The notes under the pieces are model-generated. The model had not been told where the DNA came from. It did not search any database and saw only the letters and a program-made list of their open reading frames with translations. DNA of 64,000 nucleotides from positions 4,528,001 to 4,592,000 of the forward strand of contig NC_079877.1 of the NCBI RefSeq assembly GCF_029227915.1. Reading direction: 5' to 3'. Source of the stretch: Hydractinia symbiolongicarpus (lineage: Eukaryota > Cnidaria > Hydrozoa > Anthoathecata > Hydractiniidae). Of the stretch, positions 11,810-22,900 are shown piece after piece. The number at the start of each line of letters is the position of its first letter. Position 1 is the first letter of the stretch. The position numbers and the translations under genes are program-made.

Positions 11810-13431
11810 TTCGACTATACGTGCCAAGCCCGGGATTTACGGGAAATCGCGGGTTTTCGTTTGCCGGCGATTAAACTGCTTTTATTCAGCGTCTCATCAA
11901 AAATGAAAACATTCTTGAAAACTACAAGTCTCATGCGTTTTAGTGGTGAAATAATAAATCAAAAAATCGTTTGGGAAATGAGTTTACTCCCTGGGTACTT
12001 TCTTTGTATACTTTTGACTATACAGGCCAAGCCGGGATTTACGGGAAATCGCGGGTTTTCGTTTGCTGGCGATTAAACTTCTTTTATTCAGCGTCTCATC
12101 AAAAATGAAAACATTTTTAAAAACTACAAGTCTTATGCGTTTTAGTGGTGAAAAAATAATTTAAAAAATCGTTCTTGAAATGGGTTTACTCACAGGGTAC
12201 TTTCTTTGTATACATTCGAATATACGGGCCAAGCCCGGGATTTACGGGAAATCGCGGGTTTTCGTTTTCCGGCGATTAAACCTCTTTTATTAAGCGTCTC
12301 ATTAAAAATGAAAACATTTTTGAAAACTACAAATCTCATGCGTTTTAGTGGTGAAAAAGTAATTTAAAAAATCGTTCGGGAAATGGGTTTACTCCCTGGG
12401 TACTTTCTTTGTATACTTTTGACTATACGGGAAAAGCCTGGGATTTACGGGAAATCGCGGGTTTTCGTTTTCCGGCGATTAAACCTCTTTCATTAAGCGT
12501 CTCATCAAAAATGAAAACATTTTTGAAAACTACAAGTCTCATGCGTTTTAGTGGTGAAAAAATAATTTAAAAAATCGTTCGGGAAATGAGTTTACTCCCT
12601 GGGTACTTTCTTTGTATACTTTTGACTATACGTGCCAAGCCCGGGATTTACGGGAAATCGCGGGTTTTCGTTTGCCGGCGATTAAACTGCTTTTATTCAG
12701 CGTCTCATCAAAAATGAAAACATTCTTGAAAACTACAAGTCTCATGCGTTTTAGTGGTGAAATAATAAATCAAAAAATCGTTTGGGAAATGAGTTTACTC
12801 CCTGGGTACTTTCTTTGTATACTTTTGACTATACAGGCCAAGCCGGGATTTACGGGAAATCGCGGGTTTTCGTTTGCTGGCGATTAAACTTCTTTTATTC
12901 AGCGTCTCATCAAAAATGAAAACATTTTTAAAAACTACAAGTCTTATGCGTTTTAGTGGTGAAAAAATAATTTAAAAAATCGTTCTTGAAATGGGTTTAC
13001 TCACAGGGTACTTTCTTTGTATACATTCGAATATACGGGCCAAGCCCGGGATTTACGGGAAATCGCGGGTTTTCGTTTTCCGGCGATTAAACCTCTTTTA
13101 TTAAGCGTCTCATCAAAAATGAAAACATTTTTGAAAACTACAAATCTCATGCGTTTTAGTGGTGAAAAAGTAATTTAAAAAATCGTTCGGGAAATGGGTT
13201 TACTCCCTGGGTACTTTCTTTGTATACTTTTGACTATACGGGAAAAGCCTGGGATTTACGGGAAATCGCGGGTTTTCGTTTTCCGGCGATTAAACCTCTT
13301 TCATTAAGCGTCTCATCAAAAATGAAAACATTTTTGAAAACTACAAGTCTCATGCGTTTTAGTGGTGAAAAAATAATTTAAAAAATCGTTCGGGAAATGA
13401 GTTTACTCCCTGGGTACTTTCTTTGTATACT
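11810..13431 (+). repeat. Higher-order duplication, 811 bp (4 units), two copies
   Basis: Copy 1 is about 11810-12620 and copy 2 about 12621-13431. Shared landmarks include CTATACAGGCCAAG, TGAAATGGGTTTACTCACAG, CATTCGAATATACGGGCC, ACAAATCTCATGCG with GAAAAAGTAATTT, and GGGAAAAGCCTGGG with CCTCTTTCATTAAGCG. The only difference I noticed is ATTAAAAATG near 12301 against ATCAAAAATG near 13112. Part of the block appears again about 14150-14400, five units downstream of copy 2. The copies end where GTATACTTTTGACTATAC continues as GTGCC in one and GGGCC in the other. Confidence 0.87.
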
Positions 13432-13633
13432 TTTGACTATACGGGCCAAGCCGGGATTTACGGGAAATCGCGGGTTTTCGTTTGCCGGCGATTAAACTTC
13501 TTTTATTCAGCGTCTCATCAAAAATGAAAACATTTTTGAAAACTACAAGTCTCATGCGTTTTAGTGGTGAAAAAAAAATTTAAAAAATCGTTCGGGAAAT
13601 TAGTTTACTCCCTGGGTACTTTCTTTGTATACA

Positions 13634-13647
13634 TTCGACTATACGGG
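13634..13647 (+). other. TTCG-(6)-CGGG motif, one base short of a CENP-B box (example)
   Basis: TTCG, six bases (ACTATA), then CGGG. The CENP-B box known from mammalian satellites needs TTCG, seven bases with a fixed A at the fifth, then CGGG. Both half-sites are present here but the spacing is one base short. It occurs only in the subset of units with ATTCGACTATACGGG, or CCCGTATAGTCGAAT in the inverted arm (16835-16848). Most units have TTTTGAC instead and lack the first half-site. It may be coincidence, so no binding is claimed. Confidence 0.25.
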
Positions 13648-15818
13648 CCAAGCCCCGGATTTACAGGAAAACGCGGGATTTCGTTTGCCGGCGATTAAAC
13701 TGCTTTTATTCAGCGTCTCATCAAAATGAAAAAATTTTTGAAAACTACAAGTCTCATGCGTTTTAGTGGTGAAAAAGTAACTTAAAAAATCCTTCGGGAA
13801 ATGAGTTTACTCCCTGGGTACTTTCTTTTTATACTTTTGACTATACGGGCCAAGCCCGGGATTTACGGGAAATCGCGGGTTTTCGTTTTCCGGCGATTAA
13901 ACTTCTTTTATTCAGCGTCTCATCAAAAATGAAAACATTTTTAAAAACTACAAGTCTTATGCGTTTTAGTGGTGAAAAAATAATTTAAAAAATGGTTCGG
14001 GAAATGAGTTTACTCCCTGGGTACTTTCTTTGTATACATTTGACTATATGGGCCAAGCCCCGGATTTACGGGAAAACGCGGGATTTAGTTTGCCGGCAAT
14101 TAAACTGCTTTTATTCAGCGTCTCATCAAAAATGAAAACATTTTTGAAAACTACAAATCTCATGCGTTTTAGTGGTGAAAAAGTAATTTAAAAAATCGTT
14201 CGGGAAATGGGTTTACTCCCTGGGTACTTTCTTTGTATACTTTTGACTATACGGGAAAAGCCTGGGATTTACGGGAAATCGCGGGTTTTCGTTTTCCGGC
14301 GATTAAACCTCTTTCATTAAGCGTCTCATCAAAAATGAAAACATTTTTGAAAACTACAAGTCTCATGCGTTTTAGTGGTGAAAAAATAATTTAAAAAATC
14401 GTTCGGGAAATGAGTTTACTCCCTGGGTACTTTCTTTGTATACTTTTGACTATACGGGCCAAGCCGGGATTTACGGGAAATCGCGGGTTTTCGTTTGCCG
14501 GCGATTAAACTTCTTTTATTCAGCGTCTCATCAAAAATGAAAACATTTTTAAAAACTACAAGTCTTATGCGTTTTAGTGGTGAAAAAATAATTTAAAAAA
14601 TCGTTCTTGAAATGGGTTTATTCACAGGGTACTTTCTTTGTATACATTCGAATATACGGGCCAAGCCCGGGATTTACGGGAAATCGCGGGTTTTCGTTTT
14701 CCGGCGATTAAACCTCTTTCATTAAGCGTCTCATCAAAAATGAAAACATTTTTGAAAACTACAAGTCTCATGCGTTTTAGTGGTGAAAAAAAAATTTAAA
14801 AAATCGTTCGGGAAATGAGTTTACTCCCTGGGTACTTTCTTTGTATACATTCGACTATATGGGCCAAGCCCCGGATTTACGGGAAAACGCGGGATTTAGT
14901 TTGCCGGCGATTAAACTGCGTTTATTCAGCGTCTCATCAAAAATGAAAACATTTTTCAAAACTACAAATCTCATGCGTTTTAGTGGTGAAAAAGTAATTT
15001 AAAAAATCGTTCGGGAAATGGGTTTACTCCCTGGGTACTTTCTTTGTATACTTTTGACTATACGGGAAAACCCCAGGATTTACGGGAAATCGCGGGTTTT
15101 CGTTTTCCGGCGATTAAACCTCTTTCATTAAGCGTCTCATCAAAAATGAAAACATTTTTGAAAACTACAAGTCTCATGCGTTTTAGTGGTGAAAAAATAA
15201 TTTAAAAAATCGTTCGGGAAATGAGTTTACTCCCTGGGTACTTTCTTTGTATACTTTTGACTATACGGGCCAAGCCGGGATTTACGGGAAATCGCGGGTT
15301 TTCGTTTGCCGGCGATTAAACTTCTTTTATTCAGCGTCTCATCAAAAATTAAAACATTTTTGAAAACTACAAGTCTCATGCGTTTTAGTGGTGAAAAAAA
15401 AAATTAAAAAATCGTTCGGGAAATTAGTTTACTCACTGGGTACTTTCTTTGTATACATTCGACTATACGGGCCAAGCCCTGGATTAACGGGAAAACGCGG
15501 GATTTCGTTTGCCGGCGATTAAACTGCTTTTATTCAGCGTCTCATCAAAATGAAAACATTTTTGAAAACTACAAGTCTCATGCGTTTTAGTGGTGAAAAA
15601 GTAACTTAAAAAATCCTTCGGGAAATGAGTTTACTCCCTGGGTACTTTCTTTTTATACTTTTGACTATACGGGCCAAGCCCGGGATTTACGGGAAATCGC
15701 GGGTTTTCGTTTTCCGGCGATTAAACTTCTTTTATTCAGCGTCTCATCAAAAAAGAAAACATTTTTAAAAACTACAAGTCTTATGCGTTTTAGTGGTGAA
15801 AAAATAATTTAAAAAATC

Positions 15819-15878
15819 GTTCTGGAAAGTCGAATGTATACAAAGAAAGTACCCAGGGAGTAAACTCATTTCCCGAAC
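15819..15878. other. Inversion junction between satellite arms
   Basis: Forward-arm sequence ends at TCGTTCTGGAAA (last base 15828), where a normal unit would continue TGAGTTTACTC. Reverse-orientation sequence starts with GTCGAATGTATACAAAG at 15829, where a normal reverse unit would be preceded by CCCGTATA. The shared A gives at most 1 bp of microhomology. The forward sequence just before the junction and TTTCCCGAAC at 15869 onward are inverted copies of the same monomer segment, leaving a 40-bp spacer (15829-15868). The first units on each side belong to different subfamilies (CTTCTTTTATTCAGCG on the left; CCTCTTTCATTAAGCG when the right side is read in reverse), so the arms are not mirror images. 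Confidence 0.93.
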
Positions 15879-16499
15879 AATTTTTTAAATTTTTTTTTCA
15901 CCACTAAAACGCATGAGACTTGTAGTTTTCAAAAATGTTTTCATTTTTGATGAGACGCTTAATGAAAGAGGTTTAATCGCCGGAACACGAAAACCCGCGA
16001 TTTTCCGTAAATCCTGGGCTTGGCCCATATAGTCGAATGTATACAAAGAAAGTACCCTGTGAGTAAACTCATTTCCAAAACGATTTTTTAAATTATTTTT
16101 TCACCACTAAAACGCATAAGACTTGTAGTTTTTAAAAATGTTTTCATTTTTCATGAGACGCCGAATAAAAGAAGTTTAATGGCCGGCAAACGAAAACCCG
16201 CGATTTCCCGTAAATCCCGGGCTTGGCCCGTATAGTCAAAAGTATACAAAGAAAGTACCCAGGGAGTAAACTCATTTCCCGAACGATTTTTTAAATTATT
16301 TTTTCACCACTAAAACGCATGAGACTTGTAGTTTTCAAAAATGTTTTCATTTTTGATGAGACGCTGAATAAAAGAAGTTTAATCGCCGGCAAACGAAAAC
16401 CCGCGATTTCCCGTAAATCCCGGGCTTGGCCCGTATAGTCAAAAGTATACAAAGAAAGTACCCAGGGAGTAAACTCATTTCCCGAACGATTTTTTAAAT

Positions 16500-19130
16500 T
16501 ACTTTTTCGCCACTAAAACGCATGAGACTTGTAGTTTTAAAAAATGTTTTCATTTTTGATGAGACGCTGAATAAAAGCAGTTTAATCGCCGGCAAACGAA
16601 AAACTGCGGTTTCCCTAAATCCCTGACTCGGCCCGTATAGTCAAAAGTATACAAAGAAAGTACGCAGGGAGTAAACTCATTTCCAGAACGATTTTTTAAA
16701 TTATTTTTTCACCACTAAAACGCATAAGACTTGTAGTTTTTAAAAATGTTTTCATTTTTGATGAGACGCTGAATAAAAGCAGTTTAATCGCCGGCAAATG
16801 AAATCCCGCGTTTTCCCGTAAATCCGGGGCTTGGCCCGTATAGTCGAATGTATACAAAGAAAGTACCCAGGGAGTAAACTCATTTCCCGAACGATTTTTT
16901 AAATTTTTTTTTCACCACTAAAACGCATGAGACTTGTAGTTTTCAAAAATGTTTTCATTTTTGATGAGACGCTTAATGAAAGAGGTTTAATCGCCGGAAC
17001 ACGAAAACCCGCGATTTTCCGTAAATCCTGGTCTTGGCCCGTATAGTCGAATGTATACAAAGAAAGTACCCTGTGAGTAAACTCATTTCCAAAACGATTT
17101 TTTAAATTATTTTTTCACCACTAAAACGCATAAGACTTGTAGTTTTTAAAAATGTTTTCATTTTTGATGAGACGCCGAATAAAAGAAGTTTAATGGCCGG
17201 CAAACGAAAACCCGCGATTTCCCGTAAATCCCGGGCTTGGCCCGTATAGTCAAAAGTATACAAAGAAAGTACCCAGGGAGTAAACTCATTTCCCGAACGA
17301 TTTTTTAAATTATTTTTTCACCACTAAAACGCATGAGACTTGTAGTTTTCAAAAATGTTTTCATTTTTGATGAGACGCTGAATAAAAGAAGTTTAATCAC
17401 CGGCAAACGAAAACCCGCGATTTCCCGTAAATCCCGGGCTTGGCCCGTATAGTCAAAAGTATACAAAGAAAGTACCCAGGGAGTAAACTCATTTCCCGAA
17501 CGATTTTTTAAATTATTTTTTCACCACCAAAACGCATAAGACTTGTAGTTTTCAAAATCGTTTTCATTTTTGATGAGACGGTGAATAAAAAAAGTTTAAT
17601 CGCCGGCAAACGAAAACCCGCAATTTCCCGTAAATCCCGGGCTTGGCCCGTATAGTCAAAAGTATACAAAGAAAGTACCCAGGGAGTAAACTCATTTCCC
17701 GAACGATTTTTTATATTATTTTTTTACCACTAAACGCATGAGACTTGTAGTTTTCAAAAATATTTTCATATTTGATGAGACGCTGAATAAAAGCAGTTTA
17801 ATCGCCGGCAAACGAAATCCCGCGTTTTCCCGTAAATTCGGGGCTTGGCCCGTATAGTCGAATGTATACAAAGAAAGTACCCAGGGAGTAAACTCATTTC
17901 CCGAACGATTTTTTAAATTTTTTTTTTACCACTAAAACGCATGAGACTTGTAGTTTTCAAAAATGTTTTCATTTTTGATGAGACGCTTGATGAAAAAGGT
18001 TTAATCGCCGGAAAAAGAAAACCCGCGATTTCCCGTAAATCCCGGGCTTGGCCTGTATAGTCGAATGTATACAAAGAAAGTACCCTGTGAGTAAACTCAT
18101 TTCCAAAACGATTTTTTAAATTATTTTTTCACCACTAAAACGCATGAGACTTGTAGTTTTAAAAAATGTTTTCATTTTTGATGAGACGCTGAATAAAAGC
18201 AGTTTAATCGCCGGCAAACGAAAAACTGCGGTTTCCCTAAATCCCTGACTCGGCCCGTATAGTCAAAAGTATACAAAGAAAGTACGCAGGGAGTAAACTC
18301 ATTTCCAGAACGATTTTTTAAATTATTTTTTCACCACTAAAACGCATAAGACTTGTAGTTTTTAAAAATGTTTTCATTTTTGATGAGACGCTGAATAAAA
18401 GCAGTTTAATCGCCGGCAAATGAAATCCGGCGTTTTCCCGTAAATCCGGGGCTTGGCCCGTATAGTCGAATGTATACAAAGAAAGTACCCAGGGAGTAAA
18501 CTCATTTCCCGAACGATTTTTTAAATTTTTTTTCACCACTAAAACGCATGAGACTTGTAGTTTTCAAAAATGTTTTCATTTTTGATGAGACGCTTAATGA
18601 AAGAGGTTTAATCGCCGGAACACGAAAACCCGCGATTTTCCGTAAATCCTGGGCTTGGCCCGTATAGTCGAATGTATACAAAGAAAGTACCCTGTGAGTA
18701 AACTCATTTCCAAAACGATTTTTTAAATTATTTTTTCACCACTAAAACGCATAAGACTTGTAGTTTTTAAAAATGTTTTCATTTTTGATGAGACGCCGAA
18801 TAAAAGAAGTTTAATGGCCGGCAAACGAAAACCCGCGATTTCCCGTAAATCCCGGGCTTGGCCCGTATAGTCAAAAGTATACAAAGAAAGTACCCAGGGA
18901 GTAAACTCATTTCCCGAACGATTTTTTAAATTATTTTTTCACCACTAAAACGCATGAGACTTGTAGTTTTCAAAAATGTTTTCATTTTTGATGAGACGCT
19001 GAATAAAAGAAGTTTAATCGCCGGCAAACGAAAACCCGCGATTTCCCGTAAATCCCGGGCTTGGCCCGTATAGTCAAAAGTATACAAAGAAAGTACCCAG
19101 GGAGTAAACTCATTTCCAGAACGATTTTTT
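16500..19130 (-). repeat. Higher-order duplication, about 1,621 bp (8 units)
   Basis: Landmark units repeat 1,621-1,622 bp apart. AAACTGCGGTTTCCCTAAAT occurs at 16601 and 18223, followed each time by CTGACTCGGCCC and GTACGCAGGGAG. GCTTAATGAAAGAGG followed by CCGGAACACG occurs at 16971 and 18592. Copy 1 is complete. Copy 2 is followed only to about 19130, where a different unit with AATATTTTCATATTTG takes over. A related GCTTAATGAAAGAGG unit also lies at 15957, next to the inversion junction. Confidence 0.78.
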
Positions 19131-19919
19131 AAATTATTTTTTCACCACTAAAACGCATAAGACTTGTAGTTTTCAAAAATATTTTCATATTTGATGAGAC
19201 GCTGAATAAAAGCAGTTTAATCGCCGGCAAACGAAATCCCGCGTTTTCCCGTAAATCCCGGGCTTGGCCTGTATAGTCGAATGTATACAAAGAAAGTACC
19301 CTGTGAGTAAACTCATTTCCAAAACGATTTTTTAAATTATTTTTTCACCACTAAAACGCATAAGACTTGTAGTTTTTAAAAATGTTTTCATTTTTGATGA
19401 GACGCTGAATAAAAGAAGTTTAATCGCCGGCAAACAAAAACCCGCGATTTCCCGTAAATCCCGGGCTTGGCCCGTATAGTCAAAAGTATACAAAGAAAGT
19501 ACCCAGGGAGTAAACTCATTTCCCGAACGATTTTTTAAATTTTTTTTTCACCACTAAAACGCATGAGACTTGTAGTTTTCAAAAATGTTTTCATTTTTGA
19601 TGAGACGCTGAATAAAAGAAATTTAATCGCCGGCAAACGAAAACCCGCGATTTACCGTAAATCCCGAGCTTGGCCCGTATAGTCAAAAGTATACAAAGAA
19701 AGTACCCAGGGAGTAAACTCATTTCCCGAACGATTTTTTAAATTACTTTTTCACCACTAAAACGCATGAGACTTGTAGTTTTCAAAAATGTTTTCATTTT
19801 TGATGAGACGCTGAATAAAAGCAGTTTAATCGCCGGCAAACGAATGCCCGCGTTTTCCCGTAAATCCGGGGCTTGGCCCGTATAGTCGAATGTATACAAA
19901 GAAAGTACCAAGGGAGTAA

Positions 19920-22900
19920 ACTCATTTCCCGAACGATTTTTTAAATTATTTTTTCACCACTAAAACGCATGAGACTTGTAGTTTTCAAAAATGTTTTCAT
20001 TTTTGATGAGACGGTGAATAAAAGAAGTTTAATCGCCGGCAAACGAAAACCCGCAATTTCCCGTAAATCCCGGGCTTGGCCCGTATAGTCAAAAGTATAC
20101 AAAGAAAGTACCCAGGGAGTAAACTCATTTCCCGAACGATTTTTTATATTATTTTTTTACCACTAAACGCATGAGACTTGTAGTTTTCAAAAATATTTTC
20201 ATATTTGATGAGACGCTGAATAAAAGCAGTTTAATCGCCGGCAAACGAAATCCCGCGTTTTCCCGTAAATCCGGGGCTTGGCCCGTATAGTCGAATGTAT
20301 ACAAAGAAAGTACCCAGGGAGTAAACTCATTTCCCGAACGATTTTTTAAATTTTTTTTTTACCACTAAAACGCATGAGACTTGTAGTTTTCAAAAATGTT
20401 TTCATTTTTGATGAGACGCTTGATGAAAGAGGTTTAATCGCCGGGAAAAGAAAACCCGCGATTTCCCGTAAATCCCGGGCTTGGCCTGTATAGTCGAATG
20501 TATACAAAGAAAGTACCCTGTGAGTAAACTCATTTCCAAAACGATTTTTTAAATTATTTTTTCACCACTAAAACGAATAAAACTTGTAGTTTTTAAAAAT
20601 GTTTTCATTTTTGATGAGACGCTGAATAAAAGAAGTTTAATCGCCGGCAAACAAAAACCCGCGATTTCCCGTAAATCCCGGGCTTGGCCCGTATAGTCAA
20701 AAGTATACAAAGAAAGTACCCAGGGAGTAAACTCATTTCCCGAACGATTTTTTAAATTTTTTTTTCACCACTAAAACGCATGAGACTTGTAGTTTTCAAA
20801 AATGTTTTCATTTTTGATGAGACGCTGAATAAAAGAAATTTAATCGCCGGCAAACGAAAACCCGCGATTTACCGTAAATCCCGGGCTTGGCCCGTATAGT
20901 CAAAAGTATACAAAGAAAGTACCCAGGGAGTAAACTCATTTCCCGAACGATTTTTTAAATTACTTTTTCACCACTAAAACGCATGAGACTTGTAGTTTTC
21001 AAAAATGTTTTCATTTTTGATGAGACGCTGAATAAAAGCAGTTTAATCGCCGGCAAACGAAATCCCGCGTTTTCCCGTAAATCCGGGGCTTGGCCCGTAT
21101 AGTCGAATGTATACAAAGAAAGTACCCAGGGAGTAAACTCATTTCCCGAACGATTTTTTAAATTTTTTTTTCACCACTAAAACGCATGAAACTTGTAGTT
21201 TTCAAAAATGTTTTCATTTTTGATGAGACGCTTAATGAAAGAGGTTTAATCGCCGGAAAACGAAAACCCGCGATTTTCCGTAAATCCTGGGGTTGGCCCG
21301 TATAGTCGAATGTATACAAAGAAAGTACCCTGTGAGTAAACTCATTTCCAAAACGATTTTTTAAATTATTTTTTCACCACTAAAACGCATAAGACTTGTA
21401 GTTTTTAAAAATGTTTTTATTTTTGATGAGACGCCGAATAAAAGAAGTTTAATGGCCGGCAAACGAAAACCCGCGATTTCCCGTAAATCCCGGGCTTGGC
21501 CCGTATAGTCAAAAGTATACAAAGAAAGTACCCAGAGAGTAAACTCATTTCCCGAACGATTTTTTAAATTATTTTTTCACCACTAAAACGCATGAGACTT
21601 GTAGTTTTCAAAAATGTTTTCATTTTTGATGAGACGCTGAATAAAAGCAGTTTAATCGCCGGCAAACGAAAACCCGCGATTTCCCGTAAATCCCGGGCTT
21701 GGCCCGTATAGTCAAAAGTATACAAAGAAAGTACCCAGGGAGTAAACTCATTTCCCGAACGATTTTTTAAATTACTTTTTCGCCACTAAAACACATGAGA
21801 CTTGTAGTTTTAAAAAATGTTTTCATTTTTGATGAGACGGTGAATAAAAGAAGTTTAATCGCCGGCAAACGAAAACCCGCAATTTCCCGTAAATCCCGGA
21901 CTTGGCCCGTATAGTCAAAAGTATACAAAGAAAGTACCCAGGGAGTAAACTCATTTCCCGAACGATTTTTTATATTATTTTTTTACCACTAAACGCATGA
22001 GACTTGTAGTTTTCAAAAATATTTTCATATTTGATGAGACGCTGAATAAAAGCAGTTTAATCGCCGGCAAACGAAATCCTGCGTTTTCCCGTAAATCCGG
22101 GGCTTGGCCCGTATAGTCGAATGTATACAAAGAAAGTACCCAGGGAGTAAACTCATTTCCCGAACGATTTTTTAAATTTTTTTTTTACCACTAAAACGCA
22201 TGAGACTTGTAGTTTTCAAAAATGTTTTCATTTTTGATGAGACGCTTGATGAAAGAGGTTTAATCGCCGGAAAAAGAAAACCCGCGATTTCCCGTAAATC
22301 CCGGGCTTGGCCTGTATAGTCGAATGTATACAAAGAAAGTACCCTGTGAGTAAACTCATTTCCAAAACGATTTTTTAAATTATTTTTTCACCACTAAAAC
22401 GCATAAGACTTGTAGTTTTTAAAAATGTTTTCATTTTTGATGAGACGCTGAATAAAAGAAGTTTAATCGCCGGCAAACAAAAACCCGCGATTTCCCGTAA
22501 ATCCCGGGCTTGGCCCGTATAGTCAAAAGTATACAAAGAAAGTACCCAGGGAGTAAACTCATTTCCCGAACGATTTTTTAAATTTTTTTTTCACCACTAA
22601 AACGCATGAGACTTGTAGTTTTCAAAAATGTTTTCATTTTTGATGAGACGCTGAATAAAAGAAATTTAATCGCCGGCAAACGAAAACCCGCGATTTACCG
22701 TAAATCCCGGGCTTGGCCCGTATAGTCAAAAGTATACAAAGAAAGTACCCAGGGAGTAAACTCATTTCCCGAACGATTTTTTAAATTACTTTTTCACCAC
22801 TAAAACGCATGAGACTTGTAGTTTTCAAAAATGTTTTCATTTTTGATGAGACGCTGAATAAAAGCAGTTTAATCGCCGGCAAACGAAATCCCGCGTTTTC

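Larger units (their letters stand above)
1..15828 (+). repeat. Satellite array, forward arm (about 78 units of about 202 bp)
   Basis: Head-to-tail copies of a 202-203 bp unit fill this arm with no interruption. Taking TACAAGTCT as an arbitrary unit start, the first units begin at 1, 203, 405, 607, 809, 1011, 1214, 1416, 1618 and 1820. Subfamilies are recognised by linked variants. One has CGTTTAGTGGTAAAAAAA with ATATAAAAAA and GTCCCATC (for example around 1384-1460 and 2797-2870). A second has GAAATAATAAATC with TCGTTTGGGAA and ATTCTTGAAAAC. A third, mostly beyond 12 kb, has CCTCTTTCATTAAGCG. Stretches outside the named duplications (1-2280, 5800-8640, 9855-11810, 13431-15828) contain the same units in mixed order and nothing else that I can see. 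No coding, RNA or transposon sequence is visible. The family was not recognised. Confidence 0.97.

Noticed and set aside
15950-15990. Hammerhead ribozyme core, suggested by TTTTGATGAGACGCTGAATA and GTATAGTC in each inverted-arm unit
   Set aside because: Satellite hammerheads need CUGAUGA, a paired stem II and GAAA. Here the base before UGAUGA is U, the bases between the two core parts do not pair, and GAAA is replaced by GAAU or UAAU. The resemblance is superficial.
15000-16700. Fold-back read or assembly artefact as the source of the inversion
   Set aside because: Not excluded, but the arms differ in subfamily from the first unit outward and share neither order nor private variants, unlike a template folded back on itself. 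Kept as a finding with the read test stated.
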